From Urechis unicinctus (taxonomy: Eukaryota > Annelida > Polychaeta > Xenopneusta > Urechidae): 64,000 nucleotides of DNA. Below the pieces are notes generated by a model. The model was not told where the DNA came from. It made no database searches and saw only the letters and a list, made by a program, of their open reading frames with translations. The DNA lies in contig CM067354.1 in NCBI GenBank assembly GCA_034190875.2, forward strand, positions 51,812,705 to 51,876,704. The letters run 5' to 3'. Each line of letters starts with the position of its first letter. Position 1 is the stretch's first letter. Both the position numbers and the translations under genes were made by a program. Shown here in pieces: positions 1-13,825 of the stretch.

Positions 1-2160
1 TTAGGGGATTATATTTTACATTCATGTCGAAAAACATGGTTTGGGCTTGTGCTTGCACCGAAACTATTCGTGCGCCTTACTCGACAAGAAAGGTATCCTA
101 TAATTCCTAAAGAAGACCAAGAGCTTGCGAACGGGGAATGCTGAGCAATGGATGGTGGTGAATTATTGTAGCGGATATTTGTTAATTGATTAACACAACT
201 TTGATTGCATTAAGCTCCGACTATAATTATTTGTCTAGTTTCATGATTGACAACACGAAATTTGCCGCTTTGAAGGCCGATTATTGTCAGATATATTGCC
301 TCAGCCAATTGATCTGGTTTTGGTCAATCGGTGTGCATTTATAGCAACATGAAGCAGTTAAGGAACTCTGCAAACATCCAATATGATCTACAAAACTCTG
401 CAGATCAATACTTGCGCCATGTCGTAGATTGCTTGAATTATGCTGCTAAGATGAATGCGATCAGCTCAAGCAAAGGGAACAACAACCTATATAATCCAAG
501 ACTTACCCATGTTGATTGACGATATCAGACATTCGCACATGTGCAGTTGATCTTATTTAGCTTCAGGCAATAATCAATAACCTGTAATTATGTAAGATTA
601 ACGTTATCATGATGCACTAAATTGTCGTCTAATATCAATTATTATTGACATTCGTCATGTATAACACTAATCGTTGTTAGCTTGAGCTCCAGTGCAAAAC
701 ATCAATGCTTGGCATATTGTCGTCATCACATTCAAATGCGGAAAATAATATACCGCATCAATATGATGGTGAATTCCCAATAACTTGATGCGGAAGGTAA
801 CCACAACATTGTGATGCTGCATCTAACTCTTTGAATGATTCATCATCTTCTCTGCGTTTAACGTGTTGCAAAAGTCAAATGTCAGCCGCCTAGACCATAG
901 GTTTAGGAGCAATGAGTATTAATTGTCCTGAACCATACCGGGAACCGATTTGCAAATTCAGTCAATGGTCTATTACCATTGACGGTACTAGGGTAGAAGC
1001 CCTCTACCTTCCGTATCGCTCAAGGAACCCCTCGAGCAAATAAAGAGAATAGAAGCTAATCACATGTAGGGTTTGTTATGTCCCATTGCATAGGCTGAGA
1101 TGCATATAATAATAGTGACGTTACACGAATTGCCTCAATGCACGGCGGTTAATACATTGTTAAATAGGTCAGCGGACTAACGACGAATGAGGGTAATATT
1201 TTCCAAGGATCAAATTACATATTGCAGGAGCTACTTATTTGAAGGTTACGCAGATTGCTGGAGACAAATAGTGTCAATGGCATAATTTGAACAAATCAAG
1301 TGTTCTAAATATGCTTAAAACAACGCACATTATCGCGTACATAAATAACGTTGTGCATGATTTGTTAAATGCATACAATATAGCGACCTCGAATTGCAAC
1401 GTCAGTTTTGTGATGGCTTGAAAAACCTAGTGCGCGATCTGTTTGTGCGTACATGGTTATTTTGACACCCAGACAGCAAATAGCTAATTGCACCAATCCA
1501 AAAAGGCCAGTACATGATGCAAGCTCTGCTGTGGGCAATAAACGGTGGGGAACACGGTTGCATGTGGGTATGTTAATGAAAATCTTATATCCTCTTGAAG
1601 CAGACTCAGTCTATATCTGGTTTCAGCTTGGATGTACTCTATTCAGCTAATACACTTCAATGTATCATTTACATACTGCGTACATAACCGACCGAATCAG
1701 CGCCGCGTAGTGTCTACGGTCTCCATCAAATGATGTTGTAAGCATTGCCTAATCATTACTCTATTCACTATGGATTGATCAATGATTCCAGCGGATGTGT
1801 TTGATGTCAGCGTATTTAATTTAAAAACAATGGAAGAGCAGGACTGTTTCATTGTAAGTTTGAGATCATAAGCAGGTCACTCGTACTTGAGAATCTTCAG
1901 GAAATACTGTAGCTGCTAAATTGTGTACAAACGGTTTGTATCCACAAATATTACCATGTGACCATTGTTTAGGGGTTCAGGGTAGTTATTTGGCGCGGAC
2001 TGTCCCTGTTATTTGTTGTTCAACAAGGGTACGGGTCGTATAAACATTTATGCACGCATTTCATAACATAATGCTAATTGTTGGCATCACAAGAATAGTC
2101 TGAATACAAAGGATAATTGTCAAAGCGATGTGATAAAAGATGTGAATATTCAGTATTTTT
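1..2160. other. Non-coding stretch, no gene recognised
   Basis: AT-rich sequence with only short reading frames (65 codons or fewer) that have no recognisable motif and no supporting splice sites. The one structure noted is a short weak repeat copy near 806-865. I see no promoter, RNA gene or mobile-element end that can be defended. Confidence 0.6.
806..865 (+). repeat. Weak third copy of the 39 kb / 54 kb repeat family
   Basis: The order of short words (CATTGTGATG, GCATC, then CATCATCTC/CATCATCTT and GCG) parallels 39120-39185. The match is short and diverged, so this is a fragment at best and could be chance. Confidence 0.3.
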
Positions 2161-2164
2161 CCCT

Positions 2165-5050
2165 ACTAGGATCACATGTTTGATGTGCGATGGATACGAA
2201 TCATTATAGGTTCAATTAGCCAAAGGGCCAGTATCTTCTTTGATAGGTCCCCTGAATAATACTCGCGCACATATTATCACTGTGTTAGAATCGCTGCAAC
2301 TGATGGACCATAGATATGGTCACATGACACATTGAGTTTTTGCCATGTTTACCATGCTTCTTTAGGATATTGTGGGTGTCATAGGTAATGGGTCTTTCCC
2401 GCAGCTTGACAAAACATGCATAACTACCACTTTATTCGACATTTCGGGATCTGTCGATGCTTACTCTTACCAACACATCTAATCGGAAAACATTTGATTT
2501 CATGCATAATTCATTTGCTCCTATAAGCGGTGGAATTAGCAAGGCGTGGAGTAACGATGTATATAGGATCGAGTGCTAGTACACCATGTTCAATGATTCA
2601 TAAATGTTTATTAAAAAAAACTATGACAATGAAAACTACATCGCAGTGTCTGTCACACAGGTAATAGGAATGGTTTGAAATTGCTGCTTTATTCTGCATT
2701 CCTCGAAATACCCGTGATTATTATTGTTTCTATACATACCTCGGTAGTAGTTACTTAAGTGGTGCAGTATAAAATCAAAACGCCGATCGACCTGGTTCGG
2801 ATCCTTTTTGCTTTGGTTTTGTCCTCTGCAATATGCGATCAAGTTCCGATGATTTGTGGTAAAAACCTATAAATTCATCTTGTGAATAGAGATAAATTTA
2901 GCGCTTTTAAATGACTATAATGAGAGATTGAATCTGGTCAAAGGCAGCTGATAGGTATGAAAACAGCTAATGGTCCAGTTATTTGCAACTAAAAGGCTTT
3001 TAAAGCGATAAATTTAGTGTAATTACTTACAGAACCAGTCTTGTTACTATCACTGTATAATTGGTTTTCCTTACTGTTGGATTTGACATCGCTTTCTATT
3101 GTTCGAAACCGATGATTATTGCGTAAACTATTTATCAATGAAATGTAATGAGCCATCACAAAATTCTCATGCTGATTGCCAAAAAAGCAGCTGGGGCATC
3201 AAAATTTCCACGTATTGACGTTCAAGACACAATATCAACAGCTGTTAAGAGTAGGAAAACATTTTGGACTGCGTTGGAGAGGTCAATATATGTTCTATGG
3301 CATGGTTAGGAAATGCATAAGTTGATATATAGTCTGTGCCGAATATGTCTCAACTGCTTATGATAACGACGTCATTACAGTTATCCTAATGTTATAGCAG
3401 CCAAGGAGTCACTAAGTTAGCTTTTGGCGAATGACTGCCCCTCCGTGTCTTTTTATGAATTCAATGCGCACTGTAAAGTCGCTACAAAAATTTCTAGCTT
3501 ATGAATAACGAATTGCTTTAAAGTTAATGTGATTTTGCTTCAGGTGAAGAATCTGTTAAAAGTTCTGGTTTGGATTGTCTTATTCATCCCCAACATAGAG
3601 TTTTGCAGAATGATCATGTGACATTAACTTTTGCTTCAACATATCGACGCGCTGGTGTTTTACGGCTTTTATGTAATTAGTAATTAGCAATGGCCTGACA
3701 AATTGATAAAGAGGGAGCTTTGAGGGGCTTTATCATAAATCATTACAATTTAGCGCAAGAATCGTGAACAAGATACAAATGCATAATCTATGGAAACAGC
3801 ATTTGCATGTATGCACCTGAAAATCCTCCTACATCCAAAATTTGAACTTTAGGCTCACGTTTTGACGCATCTTAAATACGCATATGTTACATTTTAAGGC
3901 AACTAAATAAACGACACTGGTTATAACATTCGTTCCGCAAGCCGGAAGCTGCAACTAATGTTCAGTTAAAGGTCGTAAACCATGACAAATCTTGAAGGGA
4001 TTTTCTGGACAATAAATCACCATTCATCGCTATACAACGCTAAATCCGGTGATCCTTCGGGTTTTGCACAAAGCCATAAACCCAAACTGCGACCAAATAA
4101 AGGCTTGCCTAGCATCATACATTTCGTCACTTCACTTGTTTTAGGACAGAGCAGTTTGTAATTTGAATTTTGCTCGCAAAATGCATCTGCTTTTATCCAT
4201 TATAAACTTATTTTACTCGACAACCGAGGTACATGTGTTGTGTCAGGGCACTCATTAAAGTCCGATGAACAAAACTCATGTCTCGCAGCAAGTTTCTCGG
4301 TAGACATTACGGACCAGAATATGTGTATTTCTATACATTGATTAGCTTATCACGCTTCTGTATTTTGTAGATGTTGTTGTTATTGATGCTGATTATTTAT
4401 ACCGCTTAGGCCAGAACTAATCAAAGGGTTATAGATAACAGATGTTCGGCTTGATTGTTACATTCATCTTATCGACGAATCGACTTTTTGTCTCAAGCAA
4501 CCGAGTTCGAAATAACGTTGATCCAAATCACAACAGTAAATGCGATCTCTTTTTTGAATGCACGAAATGATTTTATATAGCATGTATGTGTATTCTTAAT
4601 GTATATTCTAATAATCTGCCCACTGCAATTATGCGAATATATCGTAAAGCAAATGTACGGTCTTCAAATGTATATTAACACACATGTGCATACATTATGA
4701 ATGATTGGAAATTAACCTTGCTTATTCGATTGATATGCCAATAGTTGTCATATCGGTTTCTTTTCATGGCGTGTAAACATGGTGCGTGTGTTTTTTTATC
4801 ATCAAACAAACTCATACTTATGCAGTTTTGCCTCACCTCACAGTTGTTCCGATGTCATTGGCTATTGAGCTAATTAGCACATGTTAAATGTCTTTTAACA
4901 TGTATATGTCACTTGGTTTAAATCATTCCATTATCAAAAAGGTCATCGTAGACAAGCCAACCAATCTGAAGGCTTAGACTTGCATATAAGCCAGGCCATC
5001 GGATGCAAAAGTGTTAGACGTCAATGTGTCCTGATAGTCACGGATGTGGT
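2165..5050 (+). repeat. Diverged segmental repeat, copy A, first half
   Basis: Matches about 19970-21690 in the same order and orientation. Shared words include CACTGTGTTAGAATCGCTGC (2279 and 20137), GGGTCTTTCCCGCAGCTTGA (2390 and 20345), GATCATGTGACATT (near 3612 and 20757), TTTTAGGACAGAGCAGT (near 4139 and 20846) and GTGTTAGACGTC (near 5011 and 21653). Copy A carries about 650 extra bases near 2700-3420. Substitutions and small indels are spread throughout, so the duplication is old. It is not a recognised transposon: no terminal repeats or long ORF are visible. Confidence 0.8.
2300..2480 (-). pseudogene. Broken peptide-like remnant, copy A of 20141-20434
   Basis: Read on the - strand this gives VKLRERPITYD followed by HNIL and KHGKN, as in the longer reading frame at 20141-20434. 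A TAA stop interrupts the frame just upstream of the shared peptide. Relative to the other copy, a 99-nt stretch is absent. The protein family is not recognised. It may be a decayed mobile-element ORF, or simply homologous non-coding DNA that happens to be open in copy B. Confidence 0.3.
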
Positions 5051-5824
5051 TATAACTAACTATCATTATCCCGTTAAAATCACCACTGCATATGCTCTGT
5101 TCAAGCTCGTCGGAATATATTACTTCAAACTTAACATTTAGGAACTTGTATATTTGAATGATAGTTGACAACCATATCTTGATTTACAACGATTACGCTT
5201 GCTTGGATTGTATTGAAGTGCACCCTTTTTAATCGAATGTTACGTCATCATATATTCTCAATGTCTCGTGTATTTATGAAGTCATGCTACGCTGAGCAGT
5301 CGTGTGAATAGTAAAAGCTGGCAATATGAACACATCATAAATGTCTGTGTTTAACCTTAAACCAGTTAAATAATGTAGCAATCATTCATAGTTTCATTCG
5401 AAGGCTTGTTTCATATAGATATCACGTATGTCGATTTATACTGCTGACACTAATTACATCGCCGAAAATGCATTGAAAGCCAGATTCCAAGTATTTTCCA
5501 ATGCTTGTTCTGTTGTGGCACAACCGGTGGTTTGTTCGTGTGCTGAATCCAGATGGGCAGAAGTCATGTAATTTCAGCCAATGATTAAATAACAAGCGGA
5601 AGTTTCTCCGGCGATCAATGATGGATCATTAGTAATTTCTGTTTGCAGCAAATCAACACTCCCAAAATGCTGTATATTTAAAAAAAATAAACCACATACG
5701 TTTTAATCACAAATGCATGTGAACATTTCAATCGATTTATCGATTCAACATTTTGCCCTTCAAAGCAGCATTGTTCCCCAAAAGCGTCGACGAGCAAGAA
5801 TAATCGATACGTTGACTATTTGTT
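5051..5824. other. Unassigned stretch between two halves of repeat A
   Basis: No gene recognised. It lies between two parts that clearly match copy B. A few weak words around 5205-5300 may correspond to 21810-21960. A 16-nt palindrome (AATCGATTTATCGATT) is present near 5730. A pyrimidine-rich acceptor-like TTTCTGTTTGCAG near 5636-5648 is followed by only a ten-codon open frame and is not called an exon. Confidence 0.5.
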
Positions 5825-8485
5825 ATTAATATATATGTGCATTTAACATATCATGAAGTGACTCACCGAGAAGGGCGAATATTATAAATGGTTATGATAG
5901 TTTGCCTGTGCGTCTTCAGCATCTTTATGCGACAGGGCAAGATTCATCAATCAAGGTTGAATGCACTGGAAAAAGCCACGCTCACTTCAGTTTATTTTAG
6001 TACGCCAATGGTACAATTTATGCCGTTGACTTATATTGCTTTGCACCTCTCAGAATGTAAGTTGAATTTTCATTGTAGAATGCCTCTAATGATCACTGCA
6101 GTGAACTATGGATTAAAATGTATTGCCATCTGTGATATTTTATTGTCGGTGCGCAGGTATATCACCTTGTTGGCTGTCTCGCTAAGATACTTAATTTAAA
6201 TACTGGGGCTTTGAGGAACGATTATTGATCGTGGCTTTTATTCTCGACAACGAAACCAGCATAATGGCACACAAGTGTTTGCGTGCCTACAGTATGCTTG
6301 TAGCAGATGTGACCGAATGCTTACCATGAGGCTCTTGTTTCTACTAAATAACGTCCTGGTAACGTAACAAAATGCAATCGTTGTCCAATGCTGAGACCGC
6401 CAAAAGCAGAGTGTCTTAAACCACAAGCAATAGTGTCACATGAATCAGTGAGAGGATCACACGTCGTTTCAAAATCCAGTGAAACCCATGGGCTATACAA
6501 AAAGGGACCTTGTTAATTTGTTACACCTGACCGTAGGGTGCAATGTTCATCAGAAATAGAATATGCTTGCGGCTGCGATGTGAATACATACCAGAATTCC
6601 CACCTTATTGATTCATTATAAGCAATCACCTGATATTGTGTGGTACAATCCTGTGAGTTTCTTCATTTTATCGGCTAATCTTCGATATGCTTGAGCGCGC
6701 TCATGTTAAGGTGTAAAATGAAATCCAAGTCAGCAAATAAGGCGAAAATGCCAGCACCTTTACGTCCCGATACAATTTGATTAACTCATTGGATCTCGAA
6801 GGGGCTTTCATTGTGTACTTAGCAGTGCGTCACGATGGTTATAACCATTGTTGTGTCACAGCCATGGCGTTCATATTCCATGTGCAGGACACGTGTGTAT
6901 TTTTTAAAATGGCACTCGGCTGCTGTAGCGTATGTACATTATGTTTAAACCAAATGTTAATCCTGAGGCTCTTCTTTTACTCCTCGGATCGCAGCAAAGG
7001 CCAATCATTGTTCTATGCTGAGACAGCCCGAGGCAGAATATATGCAGCACTTGATATCAGAGTAATGACGCAAGTGACACATCACACACACTGAGTATAG
7101 AACTGGGACGCAACGAGTCGGTCGGGACGCTCACAAAACAAGCAGAATTGTCAAAGAAATCAGTGAGAGGCTTATGCAATCGTTTAAAATCAAATTAAAC
7201 CCTGGTGCTATAACATTACCTATCTTGTTTATGTCTTACCCCTTACCATAGGATGCTATATGCATCATAACAACAGTATATCTGCTTGTGTTTGACCCTA
7301 TGTCTATAGGGACCACAACTTCATTAATTCAAATAGTGGATCATAACCGCGGCTGACGATGATATACTCTATCTGTGTTCTCGTGATATTTAACAGCAAC
7401 ATGTCTATAAGGGTTTGTACCCATCTTTTCTCCCAACGCACATGCATTATACAAAAAAAGTTTAATTCCCGCAATGTCGATGCTAAAAGTAACGAAGAAT
7501 GAATGTGCGGTATGATTGATGGCAAATCTTCGCTGTAAAATATTGAGAACTATAGAACAGTTGGCATGGTTTTAGTTTCCGTCCACACCCAATGACAAAT
7601 AGTAAGAAATCCCCTACCTGCGCGCCTCTAGTGGTCGTGATGTAGCTTTGCGACGAAAACATTATGCAGATACAGTGCTTGTAAGATCAAACAATATCAT
7701 TCTTACATCAATTTGAGCTAATATAAAACAGACTAGTAATAGCTTGCAAAATGTCGCGTTGGAGTAAGAATTATTTCGCGTTCTATTAACATAGTTGATC
7801 CTGAGTGCTATAATTTAATTTGAGATAAACTGTATCGATTTTCACAAAAGTACTGATGAACCTGTTTTGAGCGCGATATAGTTCCGTTACTAATGATCAA
7901 TATAGAAATGGTCACGTGGCATCACACGATAGCTAGGGCAAGTAGGGTTATTAATATTCCTATGCTTATAAAGATACCGACGACACACTGGAAACGGGAC
8001 GAAAAGGATGTGTTTGATCCATGATAAAAGCGGTTGAGTACACAAACCCTGCCGTTTATCTGAGCTGGACGGAACTGCATTGAACTAATACAGATGTGTC
8101 AATTAAGTCCCATTTTGACCATATCGTACCATATCAATTGCTCGGATCCTAGCCAGAGGCACGTGTAACTTGTATATTCTTTTGAGACATTTCTATTGAA
8201 TCAGTGTCGATAAGATCCAGACCATGAAGGGTCTTTGATTGCAGAAGAGGATTCTCCTCTGCCAAGTTTCACTTCCATTAAAAATTTGCGCCACTCTATA
8301 AATGAATATTTAAACACTAAACGATGGGAGTTCATTGACACTATGCATTAGATATTGTACCATTGCACTTTGCACCTCAAATGCATTGGGTGCTTTATTG
8401 TAATTGCATCTGTCTTATTCCCGTACGAGAACGTGACGTTGATATCATTTCCAGAATAAGAAAGATCGCCGATACCTGGATGCCT
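5825..8485 (+). repeat. Diverged segmental repeat, copy A, second half
   Basis: Matches 22970-25160 in order and orientation. Shared words include AATCAAGGTTGAATGCACTGG (5949 and 23091), GGTGTAAAATGAAATCCAAGTC (6711 and 23828), GATGATATACTCTATCTGTG (7358 and 24866) and AATAAGAAAGATCGCCGAT (8456 and 25124). Copy B lacks most of 7620-8450. Copy A contains an internal duplication of roughly 600 bases: 6385-6560 resembles 7010-7280. No coding capacity is conserved between the copies. Confidence 0.8.
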
Positions 8486-9504
8486 GTATTCAAAAACACA
8501 ATAGGACTGTGCGTCTGAATCTACACGACTAGCTCAAACAAACTTCGGTGTGATACTCATTTCAGGAAGAGGCTAATGAGAGTGGATATAACATTCAATG
8601 CTATCTCGACGTTTTGCGGTAATGCTTTGAAGCAGAGAGTAGGGTAGAGTACTAGATAATTAAAAAGCGACAGTGTTGTTACAATGTGTCGTAGCTTTTA
8701 TATCTGAGTGAAGACACGTTCTCAAGAAAGCTTCCACTATCTATATGGCATGTGTAAGAGTTTTCACTCCTGACCATGGGTCGATCAGTGTATACATTGC
8801 AGAATGTAGACAGATCATTGTCGTGAACGGATATTATTTTGCGAGGGGAAGTAAAACATAAGCATTAATCGGCTTGCATTTGCAACTAGTGTTAGATGTA
8901 ATTGCCATCATTCCACATTTGGTTGTGCCAATAACCGCGGCACCTGTATATACACTCGCAGCATAACACATCGTCGGTGTATAACTGGTGTGAAAATGTG
9001 CTGAAAGCCAGCCACGTATCAAACTGCTTTGAATTGATCAGTTTGTGGTCATATAAAAATAAAGAGTATTCAGAGCAATCCACGCTTTTATTTCCAATAG
9101 TCACATTACCTTGCTTGAATCTGTGATAGAGTTATCTCAACATACATCATGTCTCCCTTACACGACAATATGCCTGACGTTGTGCACACATTCAGCATTT
9201 TTACCCCCCTTCACGAATGTAATCAAAGTTTTGTGTCTATTGATTTTGAAGCAATCATATTTACGTTTTAATTTGTATCTATATTAATTCCGAATCACAA
9301 CTGCTGTAGAAAATGATGTAGATAAACTTGTGGCGTTTATGAGTAAAATCATATTCATTTGGTAAAGAGCATGGGAAAATCGTTCACGCTTCTTTGAACA
9401 TATTGGTTAAGATGACAAAAACAGCAGCAGCAGCTGCATCCAGAGCAAAACAGCAACAGCCCCTCGTTGTTGTCAATGGTCTTGTTAGTTCTCCAGTGAA
9501 ATAC
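8486..9504. other. Non-coding stretch, no gene recognised
   Basis: Contains only short overlapping frames on the - strand at 8834-9104 with no recognisable motif. A CAG-rich patch (ACAGCAGCAGCAGCTGC, about 9420-9437) is too short to call a microsatellite expansion. Confidence 0.5.
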
Positions 9505-10650
9505 TGAGCAAATTGCCCCTAGATAAGATCTAAGCCGCTGAACATAAGGCCAGGTTATAACAAGACTTTACCGGCCATAAACCGATAAGTCCCATACAGA
9601 CACATAAATTCCAATAGAAAGAGACTATTGGTTCACTTACCTGCATTACCAACCTACCGAACTCCGAAAAGCGTCCCGTTGATAATATAAGTTGTCGGCA
9701 TTCGTATACGAACATTAATAATATTCATTATCCTCAATTAACCTATCATTATTTGCGTTGTCTTCGCTCCTTATGACAAAGCAGAAAATATAGATTATAT
9801 TGAATCCTTAAGCAAAGCCACATATGTCCAGTTGAATAGATTATACACCAACGCATGATAGACAGTTAATTGCGCTTTATTCGATACTCGTTATCCCATT
9901 TACTTCTATATTCGTTACTCGTTATCACATTCACTTCTATATGTTAGCAATTCTGCTCAAGCTTCTTTGAACATTAAGTTTAACAATGCTTAGTACGCTT
10001 TAAACATTACATTAGTTCTGGTATGTGTACTGGTTTTAAATATAGCGCTTGGTCAAATTCTCACTCTAATATTCCTTCGAGATTCTTAGTACAGCAATGG
10101 TGAATTATTTAAGCCTTTGTTATCATTTTTGTGTATATCGTTGTATATATTTTCCTAAAAAGCCAAAGATTTGCTTTAAAGCCGCACAACTAATTATATG
10201 TTACGGATAAAAGATTCTTATACTTAGCTGTACTTGGTCAATTTTGTACCGTTGGTAATGCGAATCAAACATGCTGCCTCAACTGCCATAATTATAGCCG
10301 CCCGTTAGAATAAATGCAGGATATTTACGATATATTGTTAGTCATAGGTCTTTGGCGCTCGAATAACGATTTTATGATTTATGATGATCTGGTGAACTGT
10401 GTTGTGTATTTGCCTTTCAATCGAATTTGCCAGTCCTCACTCACATCAGATTCATATCGCTACAGATTGTAAAAGCCTTCAACACCAATCTAAATTATAT
10501 CACCACTGTTCCACAAATAGTGCTTAAGATCATGTTTAGCAAATATAAACGAGGTCAGTATCAACTGAAGAACTGGATGATTCTCATCTGAAAAAAAATA
10601 GTCTTATGAATTACTTACTTTACATTTGTTAAATCGTCATGAAATATGCA
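9505..10650 (+). repeat. Dispersed repeat block, copy 1 (partner 61137-62620)
   Basis: Opens with TTGCCCCTAGATAA, then ATAACAAGACTTTAC, CCCGTTGATAATAT, CGAACATTAATAAT and CTTATGACAAA, all in the same order as the partner more than 51 kb away. It ends near TTACTTTACATTTGTT. The partner carries about 360 extra bases near its 3' end. No ORF is conserved. The first ~120 bases also resemble the family at 18290, 35497 and 63511. Confidence 0.8.
9885..9946 (+). repeat. 31-base tandem duplication
   Basis: Two adjacent 31-base units beginning TACTCGTTATC and ending near TTCTATAT, with two or three differences. The homologous block near 61505 has only one such unit, so the duplication happened after the two blocks separated. 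Confidence 0.7.
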
Positions 10651-11615
10651 TTTGCGTGATTGTGCATATTTCGCCGATGAGTTTGATTTAAAAAAGCTAA
10701 ACTTGTTCTTCAACTCACTATATTCATGTATTTAATGACCTATGTTCCATTTGATTGGCAGTCAAATAATACACGTAAAGAGCGGCACGTGGAAGTATCA
10801 GCGTTGTTTTTTTTAACATACAGACTGCTATTTATCGGTATTTGCAACATCAGCATTATTACTTTCGCCTTTGCTTTGCTTTGCCATGTAATAGGGCAAC
10901 CGCCCATCCTATCATGTTCAGGCATATCTAGATCACCCACTATAACACCTCTTGTCGTCATATACACAATATTCGATCTGTTTAGCATAAAAATAAGAGA
11001 GGCATGCTCAAACGTTAGATACTCTTTTATACATAGGTCCGTATATCATCGCATGGATTTCAAATATCAATTTGTGCAGTTATCCAGCGGCAGATTAGAC
11101 GATTCTTTCCAAATGTCTGTGAGCAGACAATCAGTAACAACCATTGATCGGGGAGGCAATTTTGTCAACAATTCATTCAGTATTATTCACTACCATTATC
11201 ATCAACATCACAATCAACACATACATACATATTGTCGTCATACCGAACGTGTCGATTGTCATTAAGACAGAATATTCGTCTAAAGCTAACGATTATTCAG
11301 TGATTAAAATGGTTCTCGCAGCTGAGAAGAACAGATAAATCGAAGGAGAGTGGTGAATAAAGAGACATAGGTACCACACACAAGCACTGCTGATCCTGAT
11401 TGGTTGGTCATAGGTAATATGTGCTAGGCGTTCATAGAGAATTGAATTGATTTGATGTAATTTGGAAATATATGGCTATTACTGTAGCCATGTTTTATTT
11501 TGGTTAGTTTTCACTATGGCTGAATGGATTACCGAACACTTTTGGTATGCTTAAGAAAAATTATATTGTGTATAGTTTACAGCTACGCATAAACGCATAA
11601 ACCATATGAGATACA
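10651..11615. other. Non-coding stretch with a long unassigned open frame
   Basis: A + strand frame open for 179 codons (10726-11265) crosses this region, with an 82-codon frame opposite it. The + frame has a hydrophobic patch (residues about 25-60) and a histidine-rich tail encoded by an ATC/CAT-rich low-complexity tract near 11187-11230. No family is recognised, there is no convincing splice or promoter context, and such lengths occur by chance in this composition. No gene is called. Confidence 0.4.
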
Positions 11616-11619
11616 GAGA

Positions 11620-11664
11620 GAGATATATATATATATATATAGATATATATATATATATATATAT

Positions 11665-11726
<62 letters not shown>

Positions 11727-12057
11727 ATATAGAGAGTTTACATATATATATAGATATATATATATATAGAGGCATGTATATTATATATATCAATAGAGAG
11801 AGAGAGATAGATATATATATACATATAGATATAGATATAAGAGAGCGATAGATATCTATAGATAGACAGACTATACAGAGATATATATATAGATATAATA
11901 TATATAGAGATATATATACGGAGATATATACCCCTCTCTCTATATATCTATATATATATAGATAGTATCTATATGGGTAGATATGTCTATATAGAGATAT
12001 ATATAGAGAGATAGATATATAGAGATATATAGATATATAGAGATATCTCTCTATATA

Positions 12058-12100
<43 letters not shown>

Positions 12101-12195
12101 ATCTCTCTATATCTCTATATATATCTCTCTATCTATATATATATATCTATATATATATATATATATATCTATATATATATCTATATATATATATG
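11620..12195. repeat. Compound TA / GATA / GAGA satellite
   Basis: A 570-base tract of (TA)n interrupted by ATAGATAT, AGAGAGAT and CTCTCTAT words. The purine-rich and pyrimidine-rich parts complement each other in places, so long hairpins are possible. It ends in the anchor ATATGTGGACACCTGT at about 12215-12230, a version of which also follows the satellite at 15463-15640. Confidence 0.95.
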
Positions 12196-12245
12196 GTAGT
12201 ATGTATATGTTGGCATATGTGGACACCTGTTTCGGTCTAAAAAGG

Positions 12246-13825
12246 ACGATTTGTAATAATCTGTTGGGTGGACGTATTTCAGCTGGTGTGGAAAATGGTC
12301 GCACTCTGCCTCTGTTAGTAAATGGAATATATCGTAACATTACAAAGAAGTCACGCATTTGAGGCAGTGTGCCCTTAAAGATCCATCGCATTAAATCTTA
12401 CTCAGGCTGACAACATATGGCTGCACAGCATCGTACTAATGCAGTCATTAAGCGTTCTTTGCACTTCAAACAGGGCTCAAGCTTACTTTAGTTTGATGTA
12501 GGTTGGACTATATCTTTACTGAGAGGGCTCATTCCGACTGACTAATCAGTGACCATTACCATTAGTCAACTTCTTGCCACTTTTCAAGTGGCTCTATCAT
12601 ACAATATGCACATTCCCATAGGGCTTTTCATCCGATGAGATATCTTCAGTGGTATTTGAGCTTATGTTACAGAAATTGACAACCCCAATCAACCACGTCC
12701 CAATGTAATTACCATCGACGAACAATTATAATAGACGTCTTTCCACGTATCACAATTGGGAAGACGAAGCTGCTGTCTATGCGCCAACTAATTGTAGCTA
12801 TAAGCTTAGTTTGGCGAAACTCTCAAATTAAGGACGTAATATAGAGGTAGCATTGTTTATTTTCTGCCGGACGGTTTGCTTTATATTCAAAGAGAAAACG
12901 TTTGTAAATTCAGGGCAAATATTCGAGATATTTTGCCACACGTAGCTCGGCTAAAAATAAATGTTTGCTTTGCAGTGACATCAAATGCAACTTAACGGTT
13001 TCAGGCATGGGATCTGAATGTATATAAGTTGATAGCAGATACCCACTGCGATAGCCAACACACGCGGCGTAGCAATGCCAAATTGGCGCAACTGCAAAAT
13101 TTAAGGTCTCAGCGCGAGCTGTTTCTTAGTATTCATTTTGCCGTAAATGACATCTTTTTGGCTTATTTTTGTTATACTGAAACTAATGGTGGAACCAAAT
13201 GATACCGCACATATATATTCCTAAATGCATATTTGTAATGTCCATAGCGGGCCAAATACCCTAGCACCTTCGCGACACAATGGAGACTTGTGGCTCCAAT
13301 TAGGTAGCGCTTTATGTGCAATAAAATACTCATAAAATTCAATTAGTGGTTAATAGGGTGAGTTCGTGATGGCATTTTCTAGAATAGATTGAATTTAATT
13401 TGCTATAGATCGTTGTCTGTCGTGCGAGGTGACGAAAACTTGTATAATCAGTTTGGTGAAAATTACGAATGCATGCTGACAATCAAGGTGAAACATTCAG
13501 TCGTATATTTCGATAGCCTGGCCGATAATCGCTTGCAGTGGGTGTATAAAGAGCTGTTGGTGTTGCAGAAATATGTTATGCTATGTGATGGAGCATTTGG
13601 AGCGCACGCCGACAATGTGAATGAATGAAAGTCAATGAATATAAAACGCAAAAAATAACCAAGTGCTCTAAGATCGCATTTTCATGCAACAGCATGACAT
13701 TATCATCGTTCAATTAAATGCTGTTCATAGACAAAAATATATCTCAGTGCTTGGCTGACATTATCACATATCATTCTTAGGCACTGGATTACATAGGTTG
13801 TTTGCTACTTTGCTGCTGAAGCCGT
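12246..13825 (+). repeat. 1.6 kb tandem duplication, copy 1
   Basis: About 1580 bases nearly identical to the adjacent 13826-15421. It starts at ACGATTTGTAATAATCTG and ends at CTGCTGAAGCCGT. It contains a 79-codon + frame (13389-13628) and a 62-codon - frame, both also present in copy 2. These are kept only because the DNA is almost unchanged, so this is no evidence of coding. Neither resembles a known protein. Confidence 0.95.

Noticed and set aside
10740-10988. Minus-strand peptide VIVGDLDMPEHD, reminiscent of the GDxNxP motif of LINE endonucleases
   Set aside because: Only a short match, no other endonuclease motifs in the frame, and an equally long frame on the opposite strand.
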